Source of the DNA: Namhaeicola litoreus | GTDB taxonomy: Bacteria > Bacteroidota > Bacteroidia > Flavobacteriales > Flavobacteriaceae | Length of the DNA stretch: 64,000 nt | NCBI RefSeq assembly: GCF_042679565.1 | Contig: NZ_JBHTMY010000003.1 | Location: forward strand, 682,001-746,000 | Reading direction: 5' to 3' | Shown here: in pieces, positions 25,747-33,939 of the stretch | Numbering within the stretch: position 1 is the first letter of the stretch | How the letters are laid out: each line of letters starts with the position of its first letter | Translations under genes and position numbers: made by a program | Notes under the pieces: model-generated | Told to the model about the DNA's origin: nothing | What the model saw: the letters and a program-made list of their open reading frames with translations, nothing else | Database searches by the model: none

Positions 25747-26772
25747 TTAAATCGTTAATTCATCCATCACTCTTTCTCGGAACTCCTGAGGGGTACATTT
25801 TTCATGTTTTTTAAAAACAGTTGAAAAATATTGGCTTGTTGAAAAGCCACATTTATATGCTATATCTGTGATTGATTGCTTTTTATGATACAATAATGAG
25901 TATTTAGACAATTCTAATCGCTTCATCATCAAATATCTCATTGGTGTAAGATTGGTTAGTTGTTTGCAATGGTGTGTGAAACGGGTAGTTCCCATACCAG
26001 CAGAATCTGCCATTTTTTCTATCGTCCAATCTTCAAATAAATTGCTATCTAATTCGTTAAGAAAGTGTTTAACACTATGTAAACTATCTGTTAACGATTC
26101 ATTTAGATCAATATCTTGTCTGTCAATTAAATCTAAAAGCAAATGCAATAATTCATTAATTAATATTCTTACCATTGAAGCATTGCTGCCGTTTTTGTCG
26201 GCATCCACAGTCTGACCGATCCGTAAAAAGCAATTCCGAATTTTTTTATTTCCGTCCCAAACACTTCTGTTATTGTGGCGCAATAATTTGGTTAACTTTT
26301 CTAGATCTTCTGGAGTTAGAATAATCCAATCTGGCCATTTCCATTTTTCATGAGGCCTTCTAATTCCAACGTCTAAAATGACCCAATAGAATTTACCCAT
26401 ATTTATTTTAGGATTTCCAACTTTGTGTATTTCCCAAGGACGAGTAATTGTTAATTGGTTAGGAGATAAGATGGTATGTTTGTTCTCTTGACTATAGGGC
26501 ATGGTGCCAGATTCTAAAAAATGAATTTCTACACCCTCATTTCTATGCCAGTCTAATCCCCAATCTTGCGGTTCATTGGCATCCCAATAGCCTACGCTAT
26601 TAAGTCCAAAAGTTTGTTCGGTTAATCTTCTGCCAGGATAAGTAAACCTAGCAAGTGCATTGAATTTTACCTTATTTCTTGATACAGCATCAATTAAGGG
26701 TAGACAAGTGTCAGCATGATACTCAATTTCATTATCAATATAAGGTTGTATGGATTGTGTAGGATATTTCAT
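25747..26772 (-). CDS. AraC-family transcriptional regulator with cupin sensor domain
   Basis: 341 residues. The N-terminal 150 residues look like the AraC-type cupin sensor (EIHFLESGTMPYSQENKHTILSPNQLTITRPWEIHKVG). A helical linker follows, and the C-terminal double HTH covers about 240-335: FEDWTIEKMADSAGMGTTRFTHHCKQLTNLTPMRYLMMKRLELSKYSLL and SITDIAYKCGFSTSQYFSTVFKKHEKCTPQEFRERV. It lies between the minus-strand catabolic genes and the divergent GMC genes, so it is the obvious candidate to control both. The sugar it senses is unknown. Two direct ACAATTT repeats lie 31 bases apart in the divergent region at 26828-26865. Confidence 0.93.
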   Translation of the reverse strand: MKYPTQSIQPYIDNEIEYHADTCLPLIDAVSRNKVKFNALARFTYPGRRLTEQTFGLNSVGYWDANEPQDWGLDWHRNEGVEIHFLESGTMPYSQENKHTILSPNQLTITRPWEIHKVGNPKINMGKFYWVILDVGIRRPHEKWKWPDWIILTPEDLEKLTKLLRHNNRSVWDGNKKIRNCFLRIGQTVDADKNGSNASMVRILINELLHLLLDLIDRQDIDLNESLTDSLHSVKHFLNELDSNLFEDWTIEKMADSAGMGTTRFTHHCKQLTNLTPMRYLMMKRLELSKYSLLYHKKQSITDIAYKCGFSTSQYFSTVFKKHEKCTPQEFRERVMDELTI

Positions 26773-26827
26773 TGAAATAAATTGAACAAGCTAAATGGTG
26801 TGTTTTCTCTATTTTTAAAAACGGTTA

Positions 26828-26865
26828 ACAATTTATAAAAAATAATATATATATTGTGACAATTT
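26828..26865. promoter_or_regulatory. Direct repeats in the araC/GMC divergent region
   Basis: ACAATTT occurs at 26828-26834 and again at 26859-26865, a 31-base offset (about three helical turns), in the AT-rich 154-base gap between the divergent genes. AraC-type proteins often bind direct repeats, but the repeat is short and could be chance. Confidence 0.25.
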
Positions 26866-26926
26866 CGTTAAAATTAAACGACCTAAACCGAACCTACTAT
26901 TAGTAATTGAATTTCGATATTTTTTT

Positions 26927-28651
26927 ATGATTGAAAATATTACCACGCTTGAAAATGAAATATATGACGCCATCGTAATTGGCACAGGAATATCTGGAGG
27001 TTGGGCAGCTAAAGAGCTTTGTGAAAATGGCCTTAAAACCCTTGTTTTAGAAAGAGGTAGAATGATTGAGCATATAAAAGATTATCCTACAATGTATATG
27101 GACCCTTGGGATTTTGATTTAAGAGAGCAAAGTACCCCGGAAGAAAATAAAAGACAAGAAAAACAAGCGAGAACTGGTTATGTAACTAAACCTGAAAGTA
27201 AACATTGGTTTGTTGATGATTTAAAGCACCCCTATGGAGAAACAAAGCGATTAGATTGGATTAGAGGCTATCATGTTGGAGGGAGGTCGATAACTTGGGG
27301 GCGGCAAAGTTATAGATTAAGCGACATTGATTTTGAAGCAAATAAGCTGGATGGTTATGGAGTAGATTGGCCTATTAGATACCAGGATATTGCCCCTTGG
27401 TATGATAAAGTAGAAGAATTTATTGGTGTTTCAGGTGAAAATTTAGGATTACCTCAGTTACCTGATGGCAAGTTTACACCGCCTATGGACTTGACTTGTG
27501 CAGAAAAGATTTTAAAGGAAGGGATTGAATCAAATTTTGAAAATAGATTTCTTACCATTGGTCGAACGGCTAATATTACCGGTGATGGAAAATTCGAGGG
27601 TAGGGCAAAATGCCAGTATAGAAACAGGTGCATTCGTGGTTGCCCGTTTGGTGGGTATTTTAGTAGTAATGCCTCAACACTCCCAGCTGCGCAGAGAACA
27701 GGGAAAATGACCTTGAGACCAAATTCTATTGTCTATGAAATTGTTTATGACGACAAACAAAAATTAGCTACGGGTGTAAAAGTAATCGATGCTGAGACAA
27801 AAGAAAAGATCGAATTTAAAGCTAAGATCATTTTTTGTTGCGCATCTACAATGCCCACAACACAAATTTTATTGCAATCAAAATCGAACCGATTTCCTGA
27901 TGGAATGGGTAATGATTCAGGAGAACTTGGCCATAATATTATGGATCATCATTTAGGTGCCGGTGCAAGCGCAATAATAGATAATCTTGATGATTCCTAT
28001 TTCAAGGGAAGACGACCAAACGGGTTTTATATTCCTAGGTTTCAAAATCTCGATAAAAAGTCAGAAAAGAAAGATTTCATAAGAGGTTATGGTTACCAAG
28101 GTGGATCTAGCCGTTCAGATTGGACAAGAGCAGTTGCAGAAATGAGTTTTGGTATAGAACTAAAAGAAAAATTGCTAAAGCCTGGAAAATGGAGTATTGG
28201 AATGGGTGGTTTTGGAGAAGTATTGCCCTATCATGACAATATGGTGACACTGAACTATGATACCCTAGACGAATGGGGATTGCCCATTTTGCAGTTTGAC
28301 GCGGAATTAAAGGAGAATGAATTTAGAATGAGAGAAGATATGGTGACACAAGCAGTTGCCATGATGAAAGCTGCAGGCTTTAAAAATGTAAAAGGTTATA
28401 ATGATGATTGTTATTTAGGAATTGGTATCCATGAAATGGGAACTGCTCGTATGGGTAATGATCCTAAAACTTCGGTTCTAAATAAACACAATCAGTTGCA
28501 TTCGGTCTTAAATGTCTATGTTACGGATGGAGCTTGTATGACCTCTGCGGGTTGTCAGAATCCTTCACTAACTTATATGGCCTTATCCGCGAGGGCAGCA
28601 AATCACGCCGCGGAATTTATAAAAATGTTAAAAATAGATCATAATGGATAG
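26927..28651 (+). CDS. GMC-family FAD oxidoreductase, large subunit 1 (probable sugar/glycoside 3-dehydrogenase)
   Basis: 574 residues. The FAD-binding motif GTGISGGWAAKELCENGLKTLVLERGRM is at the N-terminus. GGRSITWGRQSYRLSD contacts FAD, and CQYRNRCIRGCPFGGYFSSN is a Cys-rich segment. The C-terminus has the catalytic pair: His in GIHEMGTARMG and Asn in CQNPSLTYM. It resembles large subunits of gluconate 2-dehydrogenase and glucoside 3-dehydrogenase. It has no signal of its own, so export would be by piggyback on the next gene product, whose start overlaps its stop by 8 bases. A close paralogue follows at 29278. Confidence 0.9.
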   Translation: MIENITTLENEIYDAIVIGTGISGGWAAKELCENGLKTLVLERGRMIEHIKDYPTMYMDPWDFDLREQSTPEENKRQEKQARTGYVTKPESKHWFVDDLKHPYGETKRLDWIRGYHVGGRSITWGRQSYRLSDIDFEANKLDGYGVDWPIRYQDIAPWYDKVEEFIGVSGENLGLPQLPDGKFTPPMDLTCAEKILKEGIESNFENRFLTIGRTANITGDGKFEGRAKCQYRNRCIRGCPFGGYFSSNASTLPAAQRTGKMTLRPNSIVYEIVYDDKQKLATGVKVIDAETKEKIEFKAKIIFCCASTMPTTQILLQSKSNRFPDGMGNDSGELGHNIMDHHLGAGASAIIDNLDDSYFKGRRPNGFYIPRFQNLDKKSEKKDFIRGYGYQGGSSRSDWTRAVAEMSFGIELKEKLLKPGKWSIGMGGFGEVLPYHDNMVTLNYDTLDEWGLPILQFDAELKENEFRMREDMVTQAVAMMKAAGFKNVKGYNDDCYLGIGIHEMGTARMGNDPKTSVLNKHNQLHSVLNVYVTDGACMTSAGCQNPSLTYMALSARAANHAAEFIKMLKIDHNG

Positions 28652-29267
28652 AAGAACAGCATTAAAAAACATAACCCTAGGTTTGGGTTATGTAGCAACT
28701 ACTTCAAGCATGTTAAGTGTCCTGAATTCATGTAAAGAACAAAACCCTGCATGGAAAGCTTCTTTTTTAACACCTGATGAACAAAGTATGGTCAGCCATT
28801 TGGTTGATATTATTTTACCTAAGGATGATTTGCCAGGAGCTCTAGATGTTAATGTTCCCCAGTTTATTGATAAAATGCTAGATGCGGTTGAAACCAAAGA
28901 GAATCAGCAGTTATTCAGATCTGGTGGAGAGATATTTGGGCAATTATTAGAGAACAAGGCAGGAAAGAAAAAATCTAATGCAAACAGAACTGATATAGAG
29001 TCGATTTTTAAAGAATTGTTTACAATAAATGAAGTAGAGCAAGAAAGAATAAAATCATTAACAAATAAAAAAGTAGCAGAAGTTGCTGAGACGGACAAAG
29101 AAAATTATTTATTGTACAGCTTTCTTATGAAAATAAGGTATTACACTTTGTTTGGCTATTATACTTCTGAGAAAGTGGGTGAAGAAATATTGAGTTACGA
29201 TCCTGTTCCCGGCGTGTTTCAAGGATGTATTCCTTTGAGTGATGTGGGTAATGCTTGGTCTCTTTAA
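28644..29267 (+). CDS. Gluconate 2-dehydrogenase subunit 3-like protein (small/hitch-hiker subunit)
   Basis: 207 residues. The N-terminus MDRRTALKNITLGLG has a twin-arginine pair, and a Cys in VLNSCKEQ about residue 30 could be a lipobox. The Gly/Ser-rich hydrophobic stretch fits a Tat signal. The rest matches the small-subunit family: FLTPDEQSMVSHLVDIILPKDDLPGALDVNVPQFID and YFTSEKVG-like YYTSEKVGEEILSYDPVPG. These subunits carry the GMC large subunit across the membrane and help attach it to the electron-transfer chain. The gene lies between two large-subunit genes (8-base overlap before, 10-base gap after), so one small subunit probably serves both. No cytochrome c subunit is adjacent. Confidence 0.88.
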   Translation: MDRRTALKNITLGLGYVATTSSMLSVLNSCKEQNPAWKASFLTPDEQSMVSHLVDIILPKDDLPGALDVNVPQFIDKMLDAVETKENQQLFRSGGEIFGQLLENKAGKKKSNANRTDIESIFKELFTINEVEQERIKSLTNKKVAEVAETDKENYLLYSFLMKIRYYTLFGYYTSEKVGEEILSYDPVPGVFQGCIPLSDVGNAWSL

Positions 29268-29277
29268 ATCATAAAAA

Positions 29278-30987
29278 ATGGCAGATTTACAAAAAACAAA
29301 ATTCGATGCAATAGTCATTGGTTCAGGTATATCAGGAGGTTGGGCAGCAAAAGAATTATGTGAAAACGGATTAAAGACGTTGGTTTTGGAGCGCGGAAGA
29401 ATGGTAAAACATATTGAGGATTATCCAACTATGAATATGGATCCCTGGGATTTTGATTACCGCGGAGCGCAAAATACTAAGTCTACAGAGAATCAGGAAA
29501 AGCAAAAAAGGTTTTGGAATGGTGCACTTGTAAAACCGGAAAGCAAACATTTTTTTGTAGATGATCTCAAACATCCTTACAATGAACCAAAAAGGTTTGA
29601 TTGGATTAGAGGTTATCAAGTAGGAGGAAGATCGCTGGTGTGGGGTAGACAGTCTTATCGTTTAAGTGATTTGGATTTCGAAGCAAATTTAAATGACGGG
29701 CATGGTGTGGATTGGCCTGTTAGATATGCAGATATAGCACCTTGGTATGATAAAGTTGAAGAATTTATAGGAGTCTCAGGAGAAAAATTGGGTTTAGATC
29801 ATTTACCAGATGGGAAGTTTACACCTCCGATGGAATTAAATTGTGCAGAACTTGAGCTCCAAAAGAAAATTAAAGAAAATTTTAACGACAGGTTATTAAC
29901 TATTGGCAGGGTAGCTAATAAGACGGGAGATAATGTACTTGAAGGTAGGTCGAATTGCCAGAACAGAAATAGATGCATTCGAGGTTGTCCCTATGGAGGC
30001 TATTTTAGCAGTAATAGTTCTACAATTCCTGCTGCGCAAAAAACAGGTAATTTAACTATAAGACCAGATTCTGTTGCCTATGAAATTGTTTATGATGATA
30101 AACTAAAGAGGGCAACAGGTGTAAAAATAAGAGATGCAAAAACTAAAGAAGAGTTGTTTTTTGAAGGGAAAATTATTTTTTGCTGTGCTTCTGCCTTGGC
30201 TTCTGCCGGAATTTTAATGCATTCTAAATCAGAACGGTTTCCTAACGGTTTGGGGAACGATTCTGGTGAACTTGGACACAATATTATGGACCACCAGTTG
30301 GGTTCAGGAGCATCTGCATCCGTTGATGGCTTTGAAAATAAATATTATAAAGGTAGAAGGGCAAATGGTTTTTACATTCCGAGATTTGTGAATATGCCAG
30401 GATCTAAGTCAAAAAAAGATTTTATTCGCGGATATGGATATCAGGGTGGAGCAAACAGGTCAAATTGGCAGCGCTCTGTGGCCGAATTTAATTACGGTAA
30501 GGATCTCAAAAATGAATTGTTAAAACCCGGAAAGTGGGGAATTGGTTTAGGTGGTTTCGGGGAATGTTTACCCTACCATGACAATAAAATGTCATTAAAT
30601 TACGATAAGTTAGACGAGTGGGGATTGCCAACGTTTGATTTAGATGTTGAGTTTAAAGAAAACGAAATAAGAATGCGTGAAGACATCCAGAAAGAAGCCT
30701 ACGCTATGTTAAAAGCTGCAGGTTTTACAAACGTACAAACTTATGATAGTAAAGATTCTTTTTATCCCGGAAATGGCATTCATGAAATGGGAACCGCAAG
30801 GATGGGAAGAGATCCAAAAACCTCTATTTTAAACGAAAATAACCAGATTCATTCTGTCCCTAATGTGTATGTTACAGATGGCGCCTTTATGACATCTTCC
30901 GCTTGTCAAAATCCATCTCTTACCTATATGGCTTTTACTGCAAGAGCGGCAAATCACGCGAAAGATTTCATTAAAAGAATAGATTAA
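29278..30987 (+). CDS. GMC-family FAD oxidoreductase, large subunit 2 (probable sugar/glycoside 3-dehydrogenase)
   Basis: 569 residues, a clear paralogue of the protein at 26927 over its whole length. It has GSGISGGWAAKELCENGLKTLVLERGRM at the N-terminus, GGRSLVWGRQSYRLSD, CQNRNRCIRGCPYGGYFSSN, and catalytic His in GIHEMGTARMG with Asn in CQNPSLTYM. Differences gather in the middle (about 180-400), the region that shapes substrate choice in the family. It has no signal sequence. It follows the small-subunit gene by 10 bases. Its likely role is oxidation of the C3 hydroxyl of a glycoside, passing electrons to quinone or a cytochrome. The substrate is inferred from DUF1080 neighbours. Confidence 0.9.
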   Translation: MADLQKTKFDAIVIGSGISGGWAAKELCENGLKTLVLERGRMVKHIEDYPTMNMDPWDFDYRGAQNTKSTENQEKQKRFWNGALVKPESKHFFVDDLKHPYNEPKRFDWIRGYQVGGRSLVWGRQSYRLSDLDFEANLNDGHGVDWPVRYADIAPWYDKVEEFIGVSGEKLGLDHLPDGKFTPPMELNCAELELQKKIKENFNDRLLTIGRVANKTGDNVLEGRSNCQNRNRCIRGCPYGGYFSSNSSTIPAAQKTGNLTIRPDSVAYEIVYDDKLKRATGVKIRDAKTKEELFFEGKIIFCCASALASAGILMHSKSERFPNGLGNDSGELGHNIMDHQLGSGASASVDGFENKYYKGRRANGFYIPRFVNMPGSKSKKDFIRGYGYQGGANRSNWQRSVAEFNYGKDLKNELLKPGKWGIGLGGFGECLPYHDNKMSLNYDKLDEWGLPTFDLDVEFKENEIRMREDIQKEAYAMLKAAGFTNVQTYDSKDSFYPGNGIHEMGTARMGRDPKTSILNENNQIHSVPNVYVTDGAFMTSSACQNPSLTYMAFTARAANHAKDFIKRID

Positions 30988-31029
30988 TAATTATTTTCAA
31001 ATATTTTTAATTTGTAAAGTTTTCTTATT

Positions 31030-31037
31030 TATTTTTG
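31030..31037 (+). promoter_or_regulatory. -7 box ahead of the small basic protein gene
   Basis: A perfect TATTTTTG with an upstream TTTG at 31011-31014, spaced 15 bases. Transcription would start near 31041, leaving a leader of about 57 bases. That leader contains AAACAGGTTT, which is repeated in the terminator stem downstream. Confidence 0.45.
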
Positions 31038-31097
31038 TTGTTTCGATAATAAAACAGGTTTATTAAACGTTATTTTTTAAATTAAAAATTGCAGAAA

Positions 31098-31256
31098 ATG
31101 GGTAAATCTTATCGCGAGAAACCGGAGTCTTCTGAAAAAAGCAAGAAGAAAAGTAAGCAATTAAGTACTAAAAAGTACAAGACGAACTTGCAATCTGCTG
31201 AGTTGGAATACGAGTTATATTTAAACCGTATGAAACTATCCAGTCAGGGTTTCTAA
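31098..31256 (+). CDS. Small basic protein, 52 residues, unknown function
   Basis: An ATG at 31098 opens a 52-codon frame ending in TAA at 31254-31256. The first half is rich in Lys and Ser (KPESSEKSKKKSKQLSTKKYK) and the second half is acidic-amphipathic (SAELEYELYLNRMKLSSQGF). There is no signal peptide. It has its own -7 box, and a strong terminator follows at once, so it looks like a real single-gene unit rather than a random frame. The composition suggests a nucleic-acid- or ribosome-associated protein, but I do not recognise the family. It lies between the GMC genes and a convergent VOC gene. Confidence 0.6.
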   Translation: MGKSYREKPESSEKSKKKSKQLSTKKYKTNLQSAELEYELYLNRMKLSSQGF

Positions 31257-31267
31257 AAAATCAAAAC

Positions 31268-31299
31268 AACCTGTTTGGAATTTATTTTTCAAACAGGTT
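31268..31299. terminator. Bidirectional terminator
   Basis: Ten-base stem AACCTGTTTG / CAAACAGGTT with a T-run after it on the plus strand and a weaker T-rich end on the minus strand. It ends the 52-residue gene and overlaps the last codons and stop of the convergent VOC gene (31282). Confidence 0.85.
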
Positions 31300-31707
31300 T
31301 TTTATGTCTTTGAATGCCTTAAATTCTAATGCATTTCCCTCAGGATCTAGAAAAAACATGGTGCCTTGTTCTCCAATTTCACCTTTGAATCGAACATAAG
31401 GTTCAATGACAAAATGGATTTCTTTTTTTCTTAAATCCAAAGCAAGATTTTCCCAATCTTGCCAATCTAAAACAACACCAAAATGTGGAACGGGAACATG
31501 ATGGCCATCCACAGGATTGGTTAATCTTTTTTTGATGTCTTCAGAAATATCAGCTTTGTGAATTACGAGCTGATGTCCAAAAAAATTAAAATCAACCCAT
31601 ATATCCGTGCTTCTGCCTTCTGGACAAGACAAAATATCTCGATAAAATTTTCTCATCAATTCCAAATTCTTAACCGGAATTGCCAAATGAAAAGGATTAA
31701 TAGTCAT
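31282..31707 (-). CDS. VOC-family dioxygenase/glyoxalase-like protein
   Basis: 141 residues. The opening NPFHLAIPVKNLELMRKFYRDIL is a VOC first half with a metal-ligand His. The second half has VPHFGVVLDWQDWENLALDL and TMFFLDPEGNALEFKAFKD, where the Glu in LEFK is a ligand position. A conserved FNFFGHQLVIH block suggests the glyoxalase/dioxygenase branch that keeps its metal. The substrate is unknown. The 3' end overlaps the bidirectional terminator. It follows the DUF1569 gene by 2 bases on the same strand, so they are coexpressed. Confidence 0.85.
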   Translation of the reverse strand: MTINPFHLAIPVKNLELMRKFYRDILSCPEGRSTDIWVDFNFFGHQLVIHKADISEDIKKRLTNPVDGHHVPVPHFGVVLDWQDWENLALDLRKKEIHFVIEPYVRFKGEIGEQGTMFFLDPEGNALEFKAFKDIKNLFEK

Positions 31708-31709
31708 AT

Positions 31710-32174
31710 TTATTTATCTTTTACTATTCCAAATTGATTTAAATGATGATCCAAATGTTTTCCAAACATTCTATTCCATTCTTGGGCGGTAAGTTTACCG
31801 AAAGAATGCGACTCTTTCCCTTCAAAAAAATCTTTTCCCAGATCTGCTGTTTTTTCAATGTTCGTAATCAATTTAGCTTTTTCTGATTCAAAATTTACTT
31901 GCTCTACTATTTTAAATTCTTTAGAAGTTGGACTACCTTGTTTATAAGGTTTATCATTCACGATAAACGGTTTTAAAAGCGTTCGAAGTATAAAAACTTT
32001 TAATGCATTGGGCTTAGGATATTTATCGGTATAAATCATATCGTAAGCTACATTGCAGTGAGCCAGCATTTGTGCAACATTCATTTTACCCCATTCTGGC
32101 TTACTATCTTTATTTAATTTATTAATGCGCTCTATGGTAGAATGCACATCCTTTTTTGAAAACACATCGATCAT
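31710..32174 (-). CDS. DUF1569 (DinB-like) protein
   Basis: 154 residues of the DUF1569 group, a DinB-superfamily branch. Diagnostic parts are KPEWGKMNVAQMLAHCNVAYDM, KPFIVNDKPYKQGSPTSKEFK and FGKLTAQEWNRMFGKHLDHHLNQFGI. The His in LAHC and the two in KHLDHHL are the probable metal ligands. It is the second DinB-like protein of the window, the other being at 18065. The function is unknown, with a thiol transferase or detoxification role possible. It is followed 2 bases later by the VOC gene. Upstream, a short GTTTT/AAAAC hairpin and 45 bases separate it from YitT. Confidence 0.85.
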   Translation of the reverse strand: MIDVFSKKDVHSTIERINKLNKDSKPEWGKMNVAQMLAHCNVAYDMIYTDKYPKPNALKVFILRTLLKPFIVNDKPYKQGSPTSKEFKIVEQVNFESEKAKLITNIEKTADLGKDFFEGKESHSFGKLTAQEWNRMFGKHLDHHLNQFGIVKDK

Positions 32175-32219
32175 TGAATTAAGTTTTGTTTAAAACAAGA
32201 TAGTAAAAAAAGCTATACA

Positions 32220-33206
32220 TTATTCGTGTTCATTTAGCGGTCTTCTCTTAATCATTCCTCCTTTAAGATCTTTTACACTGTCCATCACAATAAAGGCGTT
32301 CATATCAATTTTCTGGACTTCGGTTTGCAATTTTGCTATTTCCAAACGAGTTGTGACCGTATAAATTATATCAATTTCATTTAAATTTTCACCGCGTTTA
32401 CCAAATCCTCTTTTACCTTTAAAAATAGTTACTCCTTTTCGCATATCAACTGTAAGCATTTCTCTAATCTCATCGCTATGGGTAGAAATAATTGTAACGC
32501 CAATGTATTCTTCCACACCTTCAATAATGAAATCTACAGTTTTTGAAGCAGCCAAATATGTTAGAATTGAATAAAGCGCAGTTTCAATAGAGAGTAAATA
32601 TGCTGCAGTTAAGAAAATGAAAATGTTAAAAACTAATATTAAATCGCCTATGGTTAGGCCTATTTTTCTATTAAGATAAACTGCCAAAACCTCGGTGCCA
32701 TCTAGTACGCTTCCACCTCTTACAGCTAATCCAATTCCTGCACCTAAGAAAAAACCTCCAAAAATTGCTACTAAAAGTTTATCAGAAGTGATAATAGGAT
32801 ATTGTATTGTTGCCAGTGCTAAGGCTAAGCCGAGTATTGCAAAGACGCTTCGGATTGCAAAACTTCTACTTATCTGGAAATAACCCAAAACGATAAATGG
32901 CGCATTGATTATAATTATAAGATAATATAAAGGTATTCCAGTTGTTGCATTGATTAACAAAGAAATTCCTGTTACACCGCCGTCGATAAAACCATTTGAG
33001 AGTAAAAATCCGGTAAGTCCGAAACTAGCGCAAATTACCCCGAGAAAAATAAAAAGCGTATCTCGAATAAAATGAAGTATGGTTACCCTAAATTTTAATG
33101 CCTGTTTGGCTATCAAATAATCACTTATTTGTGCCGAACTTTGAGCACCCAAAGTTTTTCTCAACCTCTTGATCAGGAAATCTTTATATAATTGTTTCTT
33201 CTCCAT
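32220..33206 (-). CDS. YitT-family membrane protein (DUF161 + DUF2179)
   Basis: About 328 residues with five to six membrane helices in the first 220, typical of YitT. They include the glycine-rich GFLLSNGFIDGGVTGISLLIN and GGSVLDGTEVLAVYLNRKIGLTIGDLILVFN. A C-terminal soluble DUF2179 domain follows (EEYIGVTIISTHSDEIREMLTVDMRKGVTIFKGKRGFGKRGENLNEIDIIYTVTTRLEIAKLQTEVQKID), a ferredoxin-like fold found at this position. Function is unknown for the family. I use the ATG at 33206; the frame also starts with TTG at 33215 three codons upstream, which is less likely. Confidence 0.88.
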   Translation of the reverse strand: MEKKQLYKDFLIKRLRKTLGAQSSAQISDYLIAKQALKFRVTILHFIRDTLFIFLGVICASFGLTGFLLSNGFIDGGVTGISLLINATTGIPLYYLIIIINAPFIVLGYFQISRSFAIRSVFAILGLALALATIQYPIITSDKLLVAIFGGFFLGAGIGLAVRGGSVLDGTEVLAVYLNRKIGLTIGDLILVFNIFIFLTAAYLLSIETALYSILTYLAASKTVDFIIEGVEEYIGVTIISTHSDEIREMLTVDMRKGVTIFKGKRGFGKRGENLNEIDIIYTVTTRLEIAKLQTEVQKIDMNAFIVMDSVKDLKGGMIKRRPLNEHE

Positions 33207-33349
33207 ATGGATCAATCAATTGATATGTGTAATTTATAGGATAATGCTTGTATAATTATAAAGAAATTCTCTTTTACTAGGAATTAAACTTCATGTTCAA
33301 TATTTAATTGTATTTCAAAAAAATAAAAGACCTTTAATTCACCATTGTA

Positions 33350-33892
33350 TCAATATGGTTTTTTAAAATTATTGTTTTCCCAAATCTCGAACAATTTTAT
33401 GGATTCTAATCTGGAAATTTGTTGGAAAGGAATTTTTCTACTATTTACATCTATATCAAGTTCTTTATAAATAAACTGATCGTCAAATCCGATTTTTGCC
33501 GCGTCTTCTTTTTGAGATGCATAGAATACTTTTTGGGGTCTAGCCCAATAAATGGCACCTAAACACATAGGGCAAGGTTCGCAAGTAGTATAAATAATGC
33601 ATTCGGTTAATTGAAAATCGTTAAGATGAGAACAGGCATCTCTAATGGCAACAACTTCTGCATGTGCAGTAGGATCATTGTTACTCCTTACTTTATTATT
33701 GCCTCTACCAATCACCTGACCTTCTTTTACTACGATACAACCAAACGGACCACCTTCTTCATTTTCCATTCCCTCTTTGGCTAAATTGATAGCCATCGAC
33801 ATAAATTTTTCATGTTCATCGACAGGAAGATCATTTTGCTGAAACTTTTTTGAAGCTTCATCCAAAAATTTTTTGTTAAATGAATTGCACAT
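33350..33892 (-). CDS. Nucleoside/guanine deaminase-like zinc deaminase
   Basis: 180 residues of the cytidine deaminase superfamily, closest in pattern to guanine deaminase (GuaD) and related nucleoside deaminases. Zinc ligands and catalytic Glu lie in TAHAEVVAIRDAC (H and E) and CEPCPMCLGAIYWARP (two Cys). The N-terminus includes HEKFMSMAINLAKEGMENEEGGPFGCIVVKEGQVIGRG. Length fits guanine deaminase better than tRNA adenosine deaminase TadA, which lacks the DDQFIYKELD stretch and long C-terminal tail. It begins upstream of the fumC terminator in a separate unit. The substrate is probable, not proven. Confidence 0.85.
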   Translation of the reverse strand: MCNSFNKKFLDEASKKFQQNDLPVDEHEKFMSMAINLAKEGMENEEGGPFGCIVVKEGQVIGRGNNKVRSNNDPTAHAEVVAIRDACSHLNDFQLTECIIYTTCEPCPMCLGAIYWARPQKVFYASQKEDAAKIGFDDQFIYKELDIDVNSRKIPFQQISRLESIKLFEIWENNNFKKPY

Positions 33893-33907
33893 AGAGAAAG
33901 AGAAAAA

Positions 33908-33932
33908 GAGTGTCCGAGAATATCGGACACTC
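33908..33932 (-). terminator. fumC terminator
   Basis: A perfect 10-base stem GAGTGTCCGA / TCGGACACTC with a 5-base loop (GAATA), followed on the minus strand by TTTTTC. It lies 8 bases beyond the fumC stop and 16 before the deaminase start. Confidence 0.9.
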
Positions 33933-33939
33933 GATTAAA

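Noticed and set aside
22390..26772. Polysaccharide utilisation locus of the SusC/SusD type
   Set aside because: The window has no SusC/SusD pair and no glycoside hydrolase next to the DUF1080 genes; the only TonB receptor (4738) carries copper-site residues.
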